Both the position numbers and the translations under genes were made by a program. This document shows positions 34,501 through 46,739 of a stretch of DNA of 64,000 bases, one piece after another. Within the stretch, counting starts at the first letter, position 1, and each line of letters begins with the position of its first letter. The notes beneath the pieces were generated by a model that saw only the letters and a program-made list of their open reading frames with translations, was not told where the DNA came from and made no database searches. The DNA lies in contig MU270069.1 in NCBI GenBank assembly GCA_021432635.1, forward strand, positions 1-64,000, in the 5' to 3' direction. This stretch comes from Thozetella sp. PMI_491. Taxonomy: Eukaryota > Ascomycota > Sordariomycetes > Chaetosphaeriales > Chaetosphaeriaceae.

Positions 34501-35451
34501 TAGCTGTGGCAATCGATACTGTCGCCCTCCCTACCACACCCAACTACCTGTCTAGCCACCAACCCACGAAAATATCTAGCTTGGAAATGTCGCAGCCGCG
34601 GCCCCAGGGCAAGCTAGTGCAACTAGCACATTGCATGGAGCAAACGCCCTGTCCTTCCTGGAAAAGAAGCGGTCAGTATATAGTGGTTATCGAATATCAA
34701 CCGTTTTAGAGACGTGTTTCAAAAGGTTGAATTTGGATGTGCATACATCCCGCCCGAGGCTGCTCCGAATCCGGAGGTACGCTCAACGTTCTGGCGTGGA
34801 AGCAGAGAGGCTTTGGGGTGAGTGCCCGTCCGGCAATGTAGTTACACGACTGTATAAACCCCCAGTGCAGGCCGGGCTGGCAGCTGCGCACTTCAAGATG
34901 GCATCAGAGATTGTGCTGCATCCTCAGCCGATCCCCGGTCCAGTCCCAGTCCAGCCCCGCCCATCCGCGGCCGCGACTTATTGTAGATAGATTGAAGGCA
35001 ATGTTCGAACAATTGCCCCTAGGCAGCTTGCCAAGGCTAATCCGGCTGATAATGAGTACGCCGAGTCGATATGGTGTCTGGCATCAAATGTACAACCATG
35101 TTCGCTCCAGCAGATAATTGTCGAGGCGAAGCATCTCTGTCTCGTAGGTTGGTGCAGTACATATACTGTGCCTATAACTAATGCCAGGTTTGGCTTAGCC
35201 TATCGCCCGAGTTTCTTTCCTGCAAACTCAGTAAGGAACCTGGCGGGTGGAGGGGGTAGGTACTTGCCTATGGACCCATAGTAAGCCCCGCCAAAGCCCG
35301 TCTCACCCCTCATAGGCCCGCTCCAGACCTTGCCTTACGGAGTCGTCCCGTCAGCCTCGCGAGGCACCCAGTGCGAAACCTCACTCACCATTCCGCGCGT
35401 CGCCAGGCTGCAGATCCCGTCACCAAGCTCGCAACAAGCCAACGCCAAGCC
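31583..35451. other. 3.9-kb gene-free stretch between RhoGAP and BET2
   Basis: No frame here is convincing. The longest, 33209-33856 plus, has no family character and its composition changes along its length. The region holds a 15-G run (31897-31911), G/T-rich low-complexity near 32930, and an AT block near 34318-34342. The part next to RhoGAP is its promoter and leader; the rest may hold non-coding transcription, which cannot be judged from sequence. Confidence 0.5.
31897..31911 (+). repeat. Run of 15 guanines
   Basis: A G15 homopolymer about 315 bp upstream of the chosen RhoGAP start codon, probably in its promoter or 5' leader. Confidence 0.9.
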
Positions 35452-36506
35452 ATGGCTGAGAGCATGAAGAAGCTCCCCGACGAGCTGCAGTTCGCGACGG
35501 CGGCCCACGTACAATACATTCAGAGTCTAGACACCAAGAGGGACGAATACGAATATTGGCTGACGGAGCACCTGCGGATGAACGGCCTCTACTGGGGCCT
35601 CACAGCTCTCCACATCCTCCGCCATCCCGAGGCCTTACCTCGGGAGGAAACCATCAACTTTGTCCTGTCTTGTCAGCAAGACAACGGCGGCTTCGGAGCG
35701 GCGCCTGGCCACGATGCACACGTCCACTCCACTGCCAGCGCCGTGCAAATCTTGGCCATGATCGATGCCCTCGACGAGCTCGAAACGCGAGGAAAGGGCA
35801 AGGCGCGAGTATGCGAATGTACGTCCCTTCTCTAGCGCCCATCCCTCCTCCGCTACACAGTGCTAACGATCCTGCGCTAGTCGTCGCAGGTCTCCAGAAC
35901 CGGGAGACGGGCATCTTCGCTGGCGATGAATGGGGCGAGGAGGATACCAGGTTCCTATTTTGCAGTCTCATCGTCCTCTCTATCCTCGGCCGCCTGGATC
36001 TCTCCGATACGGCCAAGGCCGCGGATTACATAGTATCATGCGCCAATTTTGATGGCGGATACGGGGCGCATCCAGGCGCCGAGTCACACGCCGCGCAGAT
36101 TTATACATGCGTCGGCTCGCTGTCCATCCTTGGGAGGAAGGAGCTCATCGACGAGGACAGGCTTAGCAGGTGGTTGAGCGAGCGCCAGATCCCCGGTGGT
36201 GGCCTAAATGGCCGCCCGGAGAAGAAGGAGGATGTCTGCTACAGCTGGTGGGTGCTGAGCAGCATGGAGGTGCTCGGGAAGACGCGCTGGATCGACCGTG
36301 ACGCGCTCATTCGGTTTATACTTCAGTGCCAGGATACAGAGAAAGGCGGCATCTCCGATCGACCCGGTAACATGGTGGATGTCTTCCACACTGTATTTGG
36401 CATCACAGGCCTGAGCCTGCTCGGCTATCCCGGCTTGGAGGAGGTCGACCCTGTTTACTGCATGCCCAAGGCTACCATCGAGCGAATCTTCGGGCCAACC
36501 TCATGA
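35452..36506 (+). CDS. BET2: Rab geranylgeranyltransferase (GGTase II) beta subunit
   Basis: Two exons, 35452-35818 and 35881-36506, give 330 residues, the usual size. With the alpha subunit (Bet4) and Rab escort protein, it attaches geranylgeranyl groups to Rab C-terminal cysteines. Prenyltransferase repeats are visible as the recurring pattern ([68 protein letters not shown]). The zinc ligands are D240 and C242 in EDVCYSWW and H292 in DVFHTVFG. The spacing and the [10 protein letters not shown] motif favour the GGTase II beta subunit over farnesyltransferase or GGTase I. The single intron joins [13 protein letters not shown] in phase. Confidence 0.95.
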
Positions 36507-37996
36507 AAATACATACGACTTCGTCCAACTTGCCCTCCGAGATGTATAAGGCCCCTGACTGGAGCGCTTTCGTAGCTCTTGCGCATTAATTTGTAATATC
36601 GACCTCCTCTCCCTTCCCGATACCAACATCAGCCTTACCCCTGAGGTGAGATCCACTTTTGTCAACAAAAGTTGATGGAAGGCAAGGTCACTTAAACAAT
36701 GAACACCACCATTGCTAGGCGTTCAATCACGCCCATGGAAACCAGAACCACCGTGCAAGTGTTACTATATATGGTTGTTCTATAATTTCTAGCCAGCGTT
36801 TTACAATCGAGCAGAAAAGGGAAATATCACCCATTGGCTATATATAGATGTTCGACTTGTATCAGCATCGCAAAGGGGGGAAGGCATTTAAGGTGGACAT
36901 GCTAACCCCCGATTCTCTTGTTTTTAAAGAAGAAAAAAAGAAGAAAAAGAGGTAGAAAACCAAAGTATTGAACGCCATGTCCTGTCATGTAGGAGCATAA
37001 CGGCCTGGATGTCAGCGAACATGACCTTTCAGATAAGTTTGGGTAAATGGTGTTTTTTTAGAAAAAAAAATCATTTTAGCTACACTCAATTCTATCATGT
37101 GTATTCATTGTGTGGAAGTGACAAGTACCCGACAGGTAAAAAGAGGCAGAGTTGAATCGGTCTAGAAAGACCCAGCATCGCTCCTGCCACTTCGGTCAGG
37201 CAAAAACGGGCGGTTGCCTCTCTACTCTTTCCTACTCACGCTCATTCACCGTGTCCGTCTGTAGTCACGTCTTTTCCCCCCCAGCTGCCGCCCTTTCCTC
37301 CCCAATCTCCTCCTCTCCTGCATCTGATCCTCGCCCCGGTACCCGGCCGATAGTTTTCACACGTCGTCGTCCCGAACCTCCGGTTATCGTCTCCTTCTCC
37401 TTTCTTCCTTCCTTCCATTTGAACCCTTTCCTAGTATCGTCTAGACCTCGTCTAGTCTCTGAGCGCACCATCGCCCCTCATTCCTCTATGAACTCTGTGT
37501 CCAAACAGTCCCAATTCTAGTTCAGTACAGCCCGCCTTCCGGCTGGTCTTTCGGCAGCCCTCTTCGTGTCGCTCCTTCTAGGAAAACAATTGCCGTCCGA
37601 TCACCAGGACCAGACCGACAGAATCAAGGTCATCCATCACATGCCATTAGGCTTTGCAGCTCAAGTCTCGCCTTCTTAAGTAAGTCTGGTTTTCCTTGTC
37701 ATCGGCGGCAATCGGACCAGATTGGTTCCTCCTACCACCGATCCCATATTCTCTCTCTTGTGCTTTGCTTCCGTTCCACTTGACAGAACCGTACCTGGGT
37801 TTCAAGATTTGCACCTCCATTGAGGCCGGCTCGTACCCACCCCGGGAAATCCCTTCTGCTTGTCTCCCGATGTTTACTTGCTAGGAGCAATTTTGGAAAT
37901 ACACAGCCCAGTTGCCATCGGGTACTGGCCCCCAGACTCCTTCTGCACCCACCCTAAGGCTCCCCGGAATTGGATGCTGACTTTCCTTCTTAGATC
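36507..37996. other. Spacer between BET2 and the zinc-finger gene
   Basis: About 1.5 kb. The first 650 bp are relatively AT-rich with A-runs (near 36930 and 37063) and look like 3' and neutral sequence. From about 37190 to 37990 it is CT-rich, as in long fungal 5' leaders, and short upstream ATG frames are present. I see no gene. Confidence 0.5.
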
Positions 37997-39839
37997 ATGG
38001 ACGAGAAGGCACAGGCGGGCGCAGTGGCCGCGGAGCCCATTCCTCTCAAGTGCATACTTTGTCCTAGGAAGCCCGGCTTCTCCGATGTCTCCCATCTCCT
38101 GACACACATCGCATCAAAGACCCATCTTTCACACCGCTTCAAGACTGAGGTTCAGGCGGACTCCGATGCGACTGCTCGTGAGACTCTCGGTCGTTATGAG
38201 GAGTGGTACGAGCGTTATGGGATCCGAACTTTATTGGCCAGTCGCATGGCAGCCAAGGACCAGAAGAAGCCAACGGGAAAACGGGGACGGCCTGCAGGCG
38301 CCGCCAACGTAGGTCGTGGCTACATCTGCCCGCGTTCTAATAGCTAACCAGGAGCCGCCAGACCAAATCTCGGATCCAAGTGCCCGTTAATCGTGACGTT
38401 GAAGACCTCAAGGCCGAGCCAGAAGAGTATGTCAGCTCCAGTCCTGTCATCGGTCATTGGCAGAACGATCACCTGAATCCCAATGCTGCTCTACTACACA
38501 TACACAGCCCTCGTCAGGAATATGGTATTATTCACCCTGGCTACCATGCTGCACTGCTCAAGAACAACAACGAGTACTCAGCATCGGCATCTCCGGATAA
38601 TTTGGTGAGAGTAAAGTACGAAAGATGGCCCTCGGCTTCTGACACAGTCACAACGGAGAGTGCCCCCGCTTCAGAGAACGCTACTGAATGTGGCGATGAA
38701 GGAAACGACACAAGCAAGTTGAAGGGCGTGAGGTGGCCGGGGATGGGTCTTTTCGACTCGGCCAACGAGGACCAGAAACGCAAGCGGAACCAGCGCAAGG
38801 ACGAGTCTGTATTGAAGCACATGGAAGAGACGTCGTACAGCGTTGAGCCTACAGAGTTTGTGTGGACCGGCGAAGGGGGGCTGCAGCTTCAGCGAACGCG
38901 TGATATCTACGACAGTCCCTCTGTTGAAGGCAGCCCTGTATTTGAACCTCTCCTCTCCTCCCGGCTCATATTCCCCGTCACTGACTAGGTCTCACAATAG
39001 GATCGCCAGTTCGAGGAAGAAGACAAGGCAAACACCAAGAAGAAGGCTCGTCGTAGCTCGGCTACCACCAGCTCTGCTCAGCCTCGGCAGACCCGTCAGA
39101 CTCGACCAACTCGATCGTCCGCTAGAATCGCCCGGATCAAGCAGAGTTCCAAGTCGAAGGATATCAACTCAAATCCTGCAATAGATGACGAAGACAGCGA
39201 ACACATGAAGCCTGCAGCTCGTAGCCACGTGCGTGGCGATGCCAGCATTCATGGTCCGGTTGACAGCTATGACGTCTTCCGAGATGCGCTCGAACGGGGT
39301 AAGTGAATGCTGCTACTATAAGAAACCCCCTCTCTAATACATTGTAGACCCTACTGGAAATCTTTTGGAAGATTCGAGGTTTGTCTGTAGATCAGGTAGA
39401 ATTTGCTTGGCTTCTAACGTCGTCCAGCTTCGAACTCCGCCGTCCGGCTCTCCAACCCCTGAGTTCCAACATCAGCATCAATTCACCAACGCCCAAGTCT
39501 CTTGCACATAGTCATAATTACGATATTTCTCTGAGAGGGCCTGAAAAATCTCCGTTCTCAACTCATGTTTCCGGCCATGCAACCCAGCCCTATTTCCAGA
39601 CGCAGGCCAGTATTAGCAGCGGCAGTGTCAACCCCCTGTACATTCGGACCGGAAGCGGCTTCACCTCGTTCGCGCCTTTCAGCTATCAGACCTACGGAGT
39701 CGATACCAAAGCTTCCACACCGACGTTCCCACAGGCTAGCAACGGAACCTCCGGTCTTGGTAGCAGCCTGTCTTACAACCCATATACCAATTCTTACACG
39801 GATCACACAACCAACCGTGCCCATGACTTTGACATCTGA
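37997..39839 (+). CDS. C2H2-like zinc-finger / AT-hook nuclear protein, uncharacterised
   Basis: Five exons, 37997-38308, 38362-38937, 39001-39298, 39348-39378 and 39428-39839, give 542 residues. Near the N-terminus, LKCILCPRKPGFSDVSHLLT then HIASKTHLSH has a CxxC...H...H layout like a single C2H2/U1-type finger. KRGRPAG, about residue 95, is an AT-hook core (GRP). The middle is acidic with KRKRNQRK, and a later segment is rich in Arg/Thr/Ser (RQTRQTRPTRSS), both likely nuclear localisation and DNA contact sequences. The C-terminal exon is Ser/Tyr/Asn-rich and looks like an activation or low-complexity domain. All junctions keep phase; the 31-nt fourth exon is small but forced by the frames either side. 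I do not recognise a named ortholog. Confidence 0.75.
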
Positions 39840-40574
39840 TACTGAACATCGGTTGCGCCACTTACACGACCCTACAAGGCTAGTAAACTTGCAGTTCTTG
39901 TGCAATGATGGGCCTCGTATTTCTTTTTGGGTCCATCTGGGATGACCGCTCGCATGCCGCGTTCATCGCCATTACCGACTACGTCCCTCGCAAGATTGAT
40001 GGCCGTCACACTATTGAACCACCGCACAGATACGAGATGAAGGACCTAGCGGCTCCCATCAGCGGCCTTTCCTATATTTGATTCACATTCCGGCGTTATC
40101 AACTGCGGAAGGAGGATGACTTTGCTATAGCACCCAGCTTTAGGAGGCTTCGACGCGAACGAGAAATCGGCGTCATGGGGCCTTTTCATGGAGATTGTCG
40201 CCCCCTGCCCCCTAGCGATTGATGAGAAAACACGGTGATAGAGGATGTACTTGGTGTCGAGTCTTCTCGGCTGGCCAAGAGAAATACTTAGGTCAGGAGC
40301 AGGGAGGCACCTATGAGGCACCATGGTGAAAGTTAATCACCATAGAAACGCTAGACGCGCTATAACTCACACATCAGTGGCATAAATGCCACTACACCAG
40401 TCGTTTGCGTTTTCTCATAGTAATACCAGCGCCTTATTTCCCTATTTTACCTGTTTTTGCAGATCAAATTCTACCTTTGATTCCCGACACGCCATAGAAA
40501 GTACCCAGCCATCCTTGACACGCGCCATATACCGATCGCCTCGTGCACTGCTTTGATATCTCCGTGCCGTGGCC
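39840..40574. other. Convergent spacer between the zinc-finger gene and MSH3
   Basis: About 735 bp of 3' sequence; composition becomes AT-richer after 40330. No gene seen. Confidence 0.5.
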
Positions 40575-43500
40575 TCAAAGCTGCTCGATGCTTGAAACCA
40601 AATGATCTAGTTGGTCTGGAGCACTCTGAAGCACTTCGTTCATCAATCGAGCCGCCCCCTTGAGCAGACGCACCGTGATCTCCCGCTCCAATTCCCGCGA
40701 TTTGTGTCCAGCGACATCAAGAACCTTACGGGGAATCCGCGCCAGCCGCGCCACATTTAATCCGTAGGACCGGTGGGCGACACCCTCACCGACCTCATAC
40801 AGGAACGTGATCTCCTCTTCTCCGTCTCCGTGTCCCTCCTTGCCCCTAGTACCGCTGTCTTTCGTCTCCCCGCTCTCTCCAAGGGATGGTCTACCCCCGG
40901 CCTTGGTAGCGGTGAACCGCATGTGCACGCACTTTACCAGGCCGTCGCCGAGCCCATCTGCTACTCGTGCGAGATTTTGGTAGTGAGTGATGAAAAGAGT
41001 GAGGCACTTGACCTCTCGGACCATATGGTCCAGCACGGCATGGGCGATGGCGGCACCGTCGTGTGTAGAGGTGCCGCGGCCGAGCTCGTCTAGAACAACT
41101 AGGCTTCGGGGCGTGGCGCTGCGTAAAATGGCCGCCGTCTCCGACACCTCGACCATAAAAGTGCTTTCCCCGGCAAACAGGTTGTCCTGGGCACCCATAC
41201 GCGTGTAGATCGCGTCGCTAAGGGTGAGGCGCATGGCCGTAGCAGGGACGAAGGAACCGATTTGCGCGAGGAGCACCAGCAGGGCGACGGCGCGCACGTA
41301 CGACGACTTGCCGCCCATATTCGGGCCGGTGATGAGATGTGCAAGTGGCGCGGGCGCGCATAGCGAAGTGGTGAAAGGGATGTATCCATTGGGAAGCATG
41401 TGCTCCGCGATCGGATGACGCCCTCCTTGAATGGAGATGGATGGAGGGGCGTCGGAGGGGAGGAACGTGGGCTTGCTGTAGCCCGGGAGCGCGGCGACCT
41501 TCGCAAGGGACAAGAGACAGTCTAGAGTTGCTAAAGAGCTAACTGCATCCCGAAGTGGCTGGTAGTCGGTGGCGAGCGACTCGAGCAGTTCCGCGAACGC
41601 GACGTCACAGGCCGCGGCGAGCGCTTCCTTGTGCTGGTCGCGCTCGTTCATCAGGCGGACTACGTCGGGGGTATGGAAACGCGAGAGCTTCTTAGTGCCG
41701 CTGATCTTGGCCCACGAGGCGGGTACGTGCTTTAGATCAGTGTTGTTCACCTCGATCAGGTACTCGATACCGGCGACGGTCACATAGCTGATGGGGCTCT
41801 TCTTGCCCAGCGTGGATGCTGCATCCTTGCGGTGCGCATCTAGGTCCTGCTCGACGGCCGCGATGCCGAGTTTTCTGGTCTCGATATCTTCATAGTCCTC
41901 TTCGTTGCGAAAGAAGGCATATTTGTCGTCCTTGCGCGCCGCCTCGGCGTTGATTTTGTCAAGGTAAGAGATAACCACGTCCCGGATGGCCGGGAGTGAT
42001 TGGATGGCATTGTTAATGACGCTCGATTTGAAACCCGTGTCGGCGGCTGTCTTGAGGTTTATGAACTGGGTGGCGATTTTTTGCAAGACCTGGAGGGTCG
42101 ACAGAAGCTCTGGGCGCGTGCATTTCCCGTAGTAGATGCGGATCAAGCTGCGTTCGAGGTCGGTCTTGGTGGCGCTGAGCAGAAACTCGAGGTTATCAAC
42201 CTTAGCCGTCGATTGGTTGTCCAGGAGCTCCTCCACAGCAGACACTCGCTCTTCGAGCGCTGCCTGGTCAAGCAGCGGGCGTCCAATCCACTTCCTCAGC
42301 AATCGCTGGCCGAAGCGCGTCTGAGTCTTGTTGAGGGCCCAAAACAGGCTGCCCTTTTCAGTGTGGTCCGTGGCGTTCCTGTAGACCTCTAGGCTCTCTA
42401 GGGTCGTCCCGTTGATAAGCATATGCTGACGGGTGCTGAACGACTGGAAGTACTTGGTCAGGTCAAAGATGTGCTCTAGACCATACTCGGTCAAATGGGT
42501 TATCATGGCCGAGAGGCAGATGGTTACAGGCTCAGGGAGCTTGAGGACCTTCTCGAGAAGAGCGGCGGAGCGGTCGTCGTCGTTGGTTGCCTTGCCGGCA
42601 TAAAACTGCGTGACATGGGATGATGCTTCGGCGGCCATGGTTTTGGGCTTGGCCACGCGCTCCACGCGGCTCCTGTCCCCAAACACGTTGGTACTGCTTC
42701 CGGAAAGGTGTTGAATCAGCTTTTCGGTGGCTTTGGTGAGCTCTCCAACAATGAGGAACTCGCAAGGTGATATGTGCAGCAGGCGGGTCTCGATCTCGCG
42801 CCGCATGAAACCGTCCTCGAACTCGTCGTAGATGATGTCTCCCGTGGCGGGCTGTACGGCAATGATCCCCACTCTGACCTTCTCGTCGGTTCCGGAGCCC
42901 TTGGCCACGGACTCGGTGATGCAGAGGAGGTAGCCGCCAGAAGGAGCCCCAGATTCGGGCGCCGAGTTGAGGTCGCCAGTCTCATCAATGTAGGTCCCCT
43001 TGGTGTAGACGTTGGTGAGCTTTCGCACAAAGGGGGCGTTGCGGTTGTCACCCGCTTTCTTCAGGGCAGCGGTCTCGACCTGCCTGACGACGCCGACCTT
43101 GTGGCCTGCAGCCACCAGTCGTTTCGCATGGACATGCAGGCGGTGGACCGGGATGCTGGCAGAAGCAAAGCGATCGAGGTGCGCTTCTGAGGGGTCTGCG
43201 ACCTTGGTCAGCTTGGCTCCCGGAGAGCGGCGGTTTCAGTGTTCCACTTACGCTCGTCATATCGGAACTTTCCAGGGATGCAGACAATGCTCAGCTCTTT
43301 TGCGGCTATCCGGGCGTCCTCGCCAAAGAAGCGGAACTTGTAACCGACCTCGACGATCAGGACAGTGTCCATGTGTTTTTTCTTGATGTCGAGGAACTGG
43401 ATCTCCATGGGAGTCAGCTTGCCACTTTTTGCCCCCTTCTTCTTGCCCTTTGCCGGTGCCGGTGGTTCTTCGTCCTCAGCATCCTCCCCTTCTTCTCCCT

Positions 43501-44026
43501 CGGCGGCAGTGGGTTCGTCGTCATGGCGGCGTGCGCGCGCCATGCTGTCGGGGTGACCTAGCTTCTTGATAAACTTCTTGTGCAAGTCGTCCCTCTTACG
43601 CCGGGCTGCCGCATCTTCATCCTTGTCGTCGGCGACGCTCGAGCGCGAGGCATCGTACAGGTAGCGTTCCGTCCGGGCGCTGGAAGCGGGATTCGGATCG
43701 TGGTCGGCCGTGGGTGGTGCAGTCTTGGGCGGCCCCTTGGAAACGGGGCTGTCCGCATCTTCCTCGTCATATTCGGGTTTGGATCGCTTCGAGGCTCGGC
43801 CGGGCTTCTCGTTTCCGTTGTCGGTGTTCACCTGCAGCGGCCGCTTCCGAGAAGTCGGCTCGGCTGCGGTTTCCTTGGCTTTAGCAGGCGGGCTGCTATG
43901 GCCCTGAGTGCTCTTTGCCGCGCTAGGGGCTTGGCTGCTCTGGGTTAAGCCATTGACGGTCTTTGGGGTGAAGAAGCTGGTCAGAGAGGCCTGCTTCTTG
44001 TCTGAAGCTTTAGGAGGGCCGGCCAT
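40575..44026 (-). CDS. MSH3: DNA mismatch repair protein Msh3 (MutS beta)
   Basis: Two exons, 43252-44026 and 40575-43195, give 1131 residues. Msh3 pairs with Msh2 to recognise insertion/deletion loops. At the N-terminus QASLTSFF (residues 12-19) is a PCNA-interacting peptide, followed by a long charged disordered region. The MutS domain I begins at [19 protein letters not shown], with [14 protein letters not shown] and, across the intron, [15 protein letters not shown]. Later come the connector, lever and clamp. The ATPase has Walker [10 protein letters not shown] at about 881-889 and Walker [17 protein letters not shown]. The domain I sequence [20 protein letters not shown] and the position of the intron favour Msh3 over Msh6, which has KLGKFYELYEMDA-type text. 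Two ACGCG words lie within 90 bp upstream of the ATG. Confidence 0.95.
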
Positions 44027-44097
44027 CTTGAGCGCTGGGGGGGGCGGCTTCTGCTTAGATCGTAGCCGCGTTGGATGGTGACGTTCGGTTGGGAGAG

Positions 44098-44114
44098 ACG
44101 CGAACTCGACGCGG
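44098..44114. promoter_or_regulatory. Two MCB-like ACGCG words upstream of MSH3
   Basis: ACGCGA at 44098-44103 and ACGCGG at 44109-44114 lie about 72-88 bp upstream of the MSH3 start codon. ACGCG is the minimal MBF-binding core. Neither is the full ACGCGT. Confidence 0.35.
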
Positions 44115-44224
44115 TTCCTAAAGTGGTTGCAGAGAGGCCCAAGAGTAGGCGCTAAGGCATATTGCGGGTAATGGTCCGTGCACGACGTACCCCCTTGCGG
44201 GACGACCCACTCTATCCAACCGTC

Positions 44225-44362
44225 ACCTAAGGTACACTATAGCCATGCCTAAAGCTTAGTTGCTCAGGCACCTTTCTTCCTATTAGTATACCTAAGGTAC
44301 ACTATAGCCATGCCTAAAGCTTAGTTGCTCAGGCACCTTTCTTCCTATTAGTATACCTAAGG
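44225..44362. repeat. 65-bp tandem duplication, two identical units plus an 8-bp third
   Basis: ACCTAAGG starts at 44225, 44290 and 44355, a strict 65-bp period. The two full units are identical as far as I can compare them by eye, and the third copy stops after about 8 bp. Within each unit CCTAAGGTAC and CCTAAAGCTTAG give some internal dyad symmetry. No coding role is apparent. Confidence 0.9.
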
Positions 44363-46739
44363 CCTGCATGGAATACTGTACTGTAGGTATTCTACCTATT
44401 ATACAGGATATGACAGGAAAGCACCTGGGCAATTACTGTAGACAATGTTCCTGACCTGATAAGCACAGTAGTATGGCATTGCAAGTTGACTTAGCCAATT
44501 TTGGAGCGAGCCAGCAAACCATACAACTCTCCGCGGTCGGTGTTTCCCATTCCTGCCTTTGAGGGTGTCGCGGAGTGAGGCAGCCTTGCACCTGCCTCCC
44601 TGCTCCGCTCCGTACCACAACATCGGTCCCTGCCTTCCACTTTCCCACAATCGGGAACATTTCCAAATGGAACCAATGGCCCCCGGGGCCAAAAAAAAAA
44701 AAAGGCAGGATCCTTTCAGTCGCGAGTTCCGGCGTTTCAAATCGCTATATGAGCTTCTCCTTTGGCTGATGGTGTCCGAAGTGGACGAGACCGAGAAGTA
44801 AAACCGCTGAGCTAAGTCCGATTTTCCACCAGCCTCGTAGCGACGCTGAGACCCGAGATCCAGCCTCTTCCTCACCTGCTTGCCAACTACCGGCCCCTAG
44901 CGAGCCACTATACGCGAAGGCTTCTGATCAGTGGAATTGTTTCTTCCTTTAGTTTCCTTGCTTGCTTACCCGCTCGCCTGCGCTCAGCTAATGCCGCAGC
45001 CCGGGGTTACACCGCAGAGTGGACCACGCCGCTGGCCCGACCGAAACGACCTAGACGCCGCGACCAGCCGGCCAAGATATCCGGGCTTTGGCGGCAATCG
45101 GGCCCGCATTACCTGCCTGCTGCGAGCCTGGTACCATTGGAGGTGCGGGCGCATGCATGAGCCACTGCACGATTCCTGACGGCAAAGATTCGGCTCTCCC
45201 AAGCCGCAGGCAGTGTATGGGTGTTAGCCTCTTGCAGCCGGGTTGGCACCTCAAGCTCGCCGCCGGCTCATAAACAAATATACGATGGGTTCGTGGCCCA
45301 ACCGAGAGGTCCACAGCGCTGGCTCGGTGCCCTTACCACCCATTTGGATGTACCCTCTCTAGGCCCCTCTTTGGTCCCCTTTGCCATGACCATCCGTTGG
45401 CGTGTCGACCCAACATCCTGTCACCGCATACAACCCCCCCTTTAGCCTGAAAGAGGATACGATGGGTAAAGTTACCTGGGCGTGCTGACTGGCCGCGTCT
45501 GCTAGACCTACGCTCCATGGGACTATCGGATGGGATTGAACGTGCAACGAACGCCCCATGGACCAGGGAATCTATCCACGCGTGCCACCACCTCGATTTC
45601 TCCAACAAACCCAGCACCCAGGCCCGAGTCTAGAGCCGAGATACCCCTACCTCTAATATTGACCGGTCGGTAGGCGCTTCCCAATCTATTGGCTACGTCT
45701 CCTAGCTTAACGTAATTCGGTGACTAAGAGCTGGCTATGAGCACCTGCTGCTCCGTCGTCATGGTTTGGTCTCTTCTCGTTGGGTTTACTTAGAAGAAGC
45801 TGCATCGAGGAGTCTAGAGGGAGAAGCGCGACTAGACAAGCGCGTAGCTCGCTAGTTTGCCCGGGCTGTTGATGGGATCAGGTCATTGCATTCTATCAAC
45901 GAGCTACCTGGCCGTCCTTGGCGGAAGCGGAAACATTGGAGACGTGCTGCCGCATAGCAGCGATCAAACGACATCTACCCCAAATCGAGCCCACCGTCGG
46001 GGGGAGCAGATGAAGCAAGGAGCGGTACGGCCGCCTCCCCTGGCTCGCAATCTCGCCTTGTGGCATTATGCATATCCTCGAGCGTGTTTTCCATCTACAC
46101 GCCACCCGCGTCCAACTCGCTTTCCTTCCGACCAGCGGGCTGCTTGGGATTTGGGGAACCATGCATGTGCGGACTGTTATTGCCTAATTAGACATGCTCC
46201 CGCAGTCCCATAACCAGGCGATGTCGGCCCTGAGAAGAGTAGTTCCCACCGAATCTAGACTTAATTAACATCGATAGGAGAACCGCCTAAGCGACTTTCG
46301 ATAACGCCGCGTGTCTGTAGCAACCCGCTGCCGGGCCGCAGTCAGTGTGCCTCGCGGCACATAAGCTGATCTCAGAGGCTGCGGGTATGTATGGCAAACA
46401 ACATCGGTCCACTTCGACTCCATCATAGGGCCGATGATGTTCTCCGGGCCGTGCTTTCTCGCCATTCAACGCACTACCACGCCCGCCGAGATCGTCTGTC
46501 TGTTCCATGTTTCAGTGGGGTTTGGATCGCGTATCTGATGGAACCCCAAACGACCTTTCCACCGACATGAACACTGGACAGTTGGGGGAGGATCCGGCAA
46601 AATGCGTCACCTCCGCTGCTGACCCGAGGCTTCGGGCATTGAGGAGTGATCTACTCCGCGGGGCTGGGGAAGTCCTCTCCGGGGTCTTCCCTTTTTTCGT
46701 TTCCCGCCAGACGGGAGGGAGAAAGGGGGAGAGAAAGGG

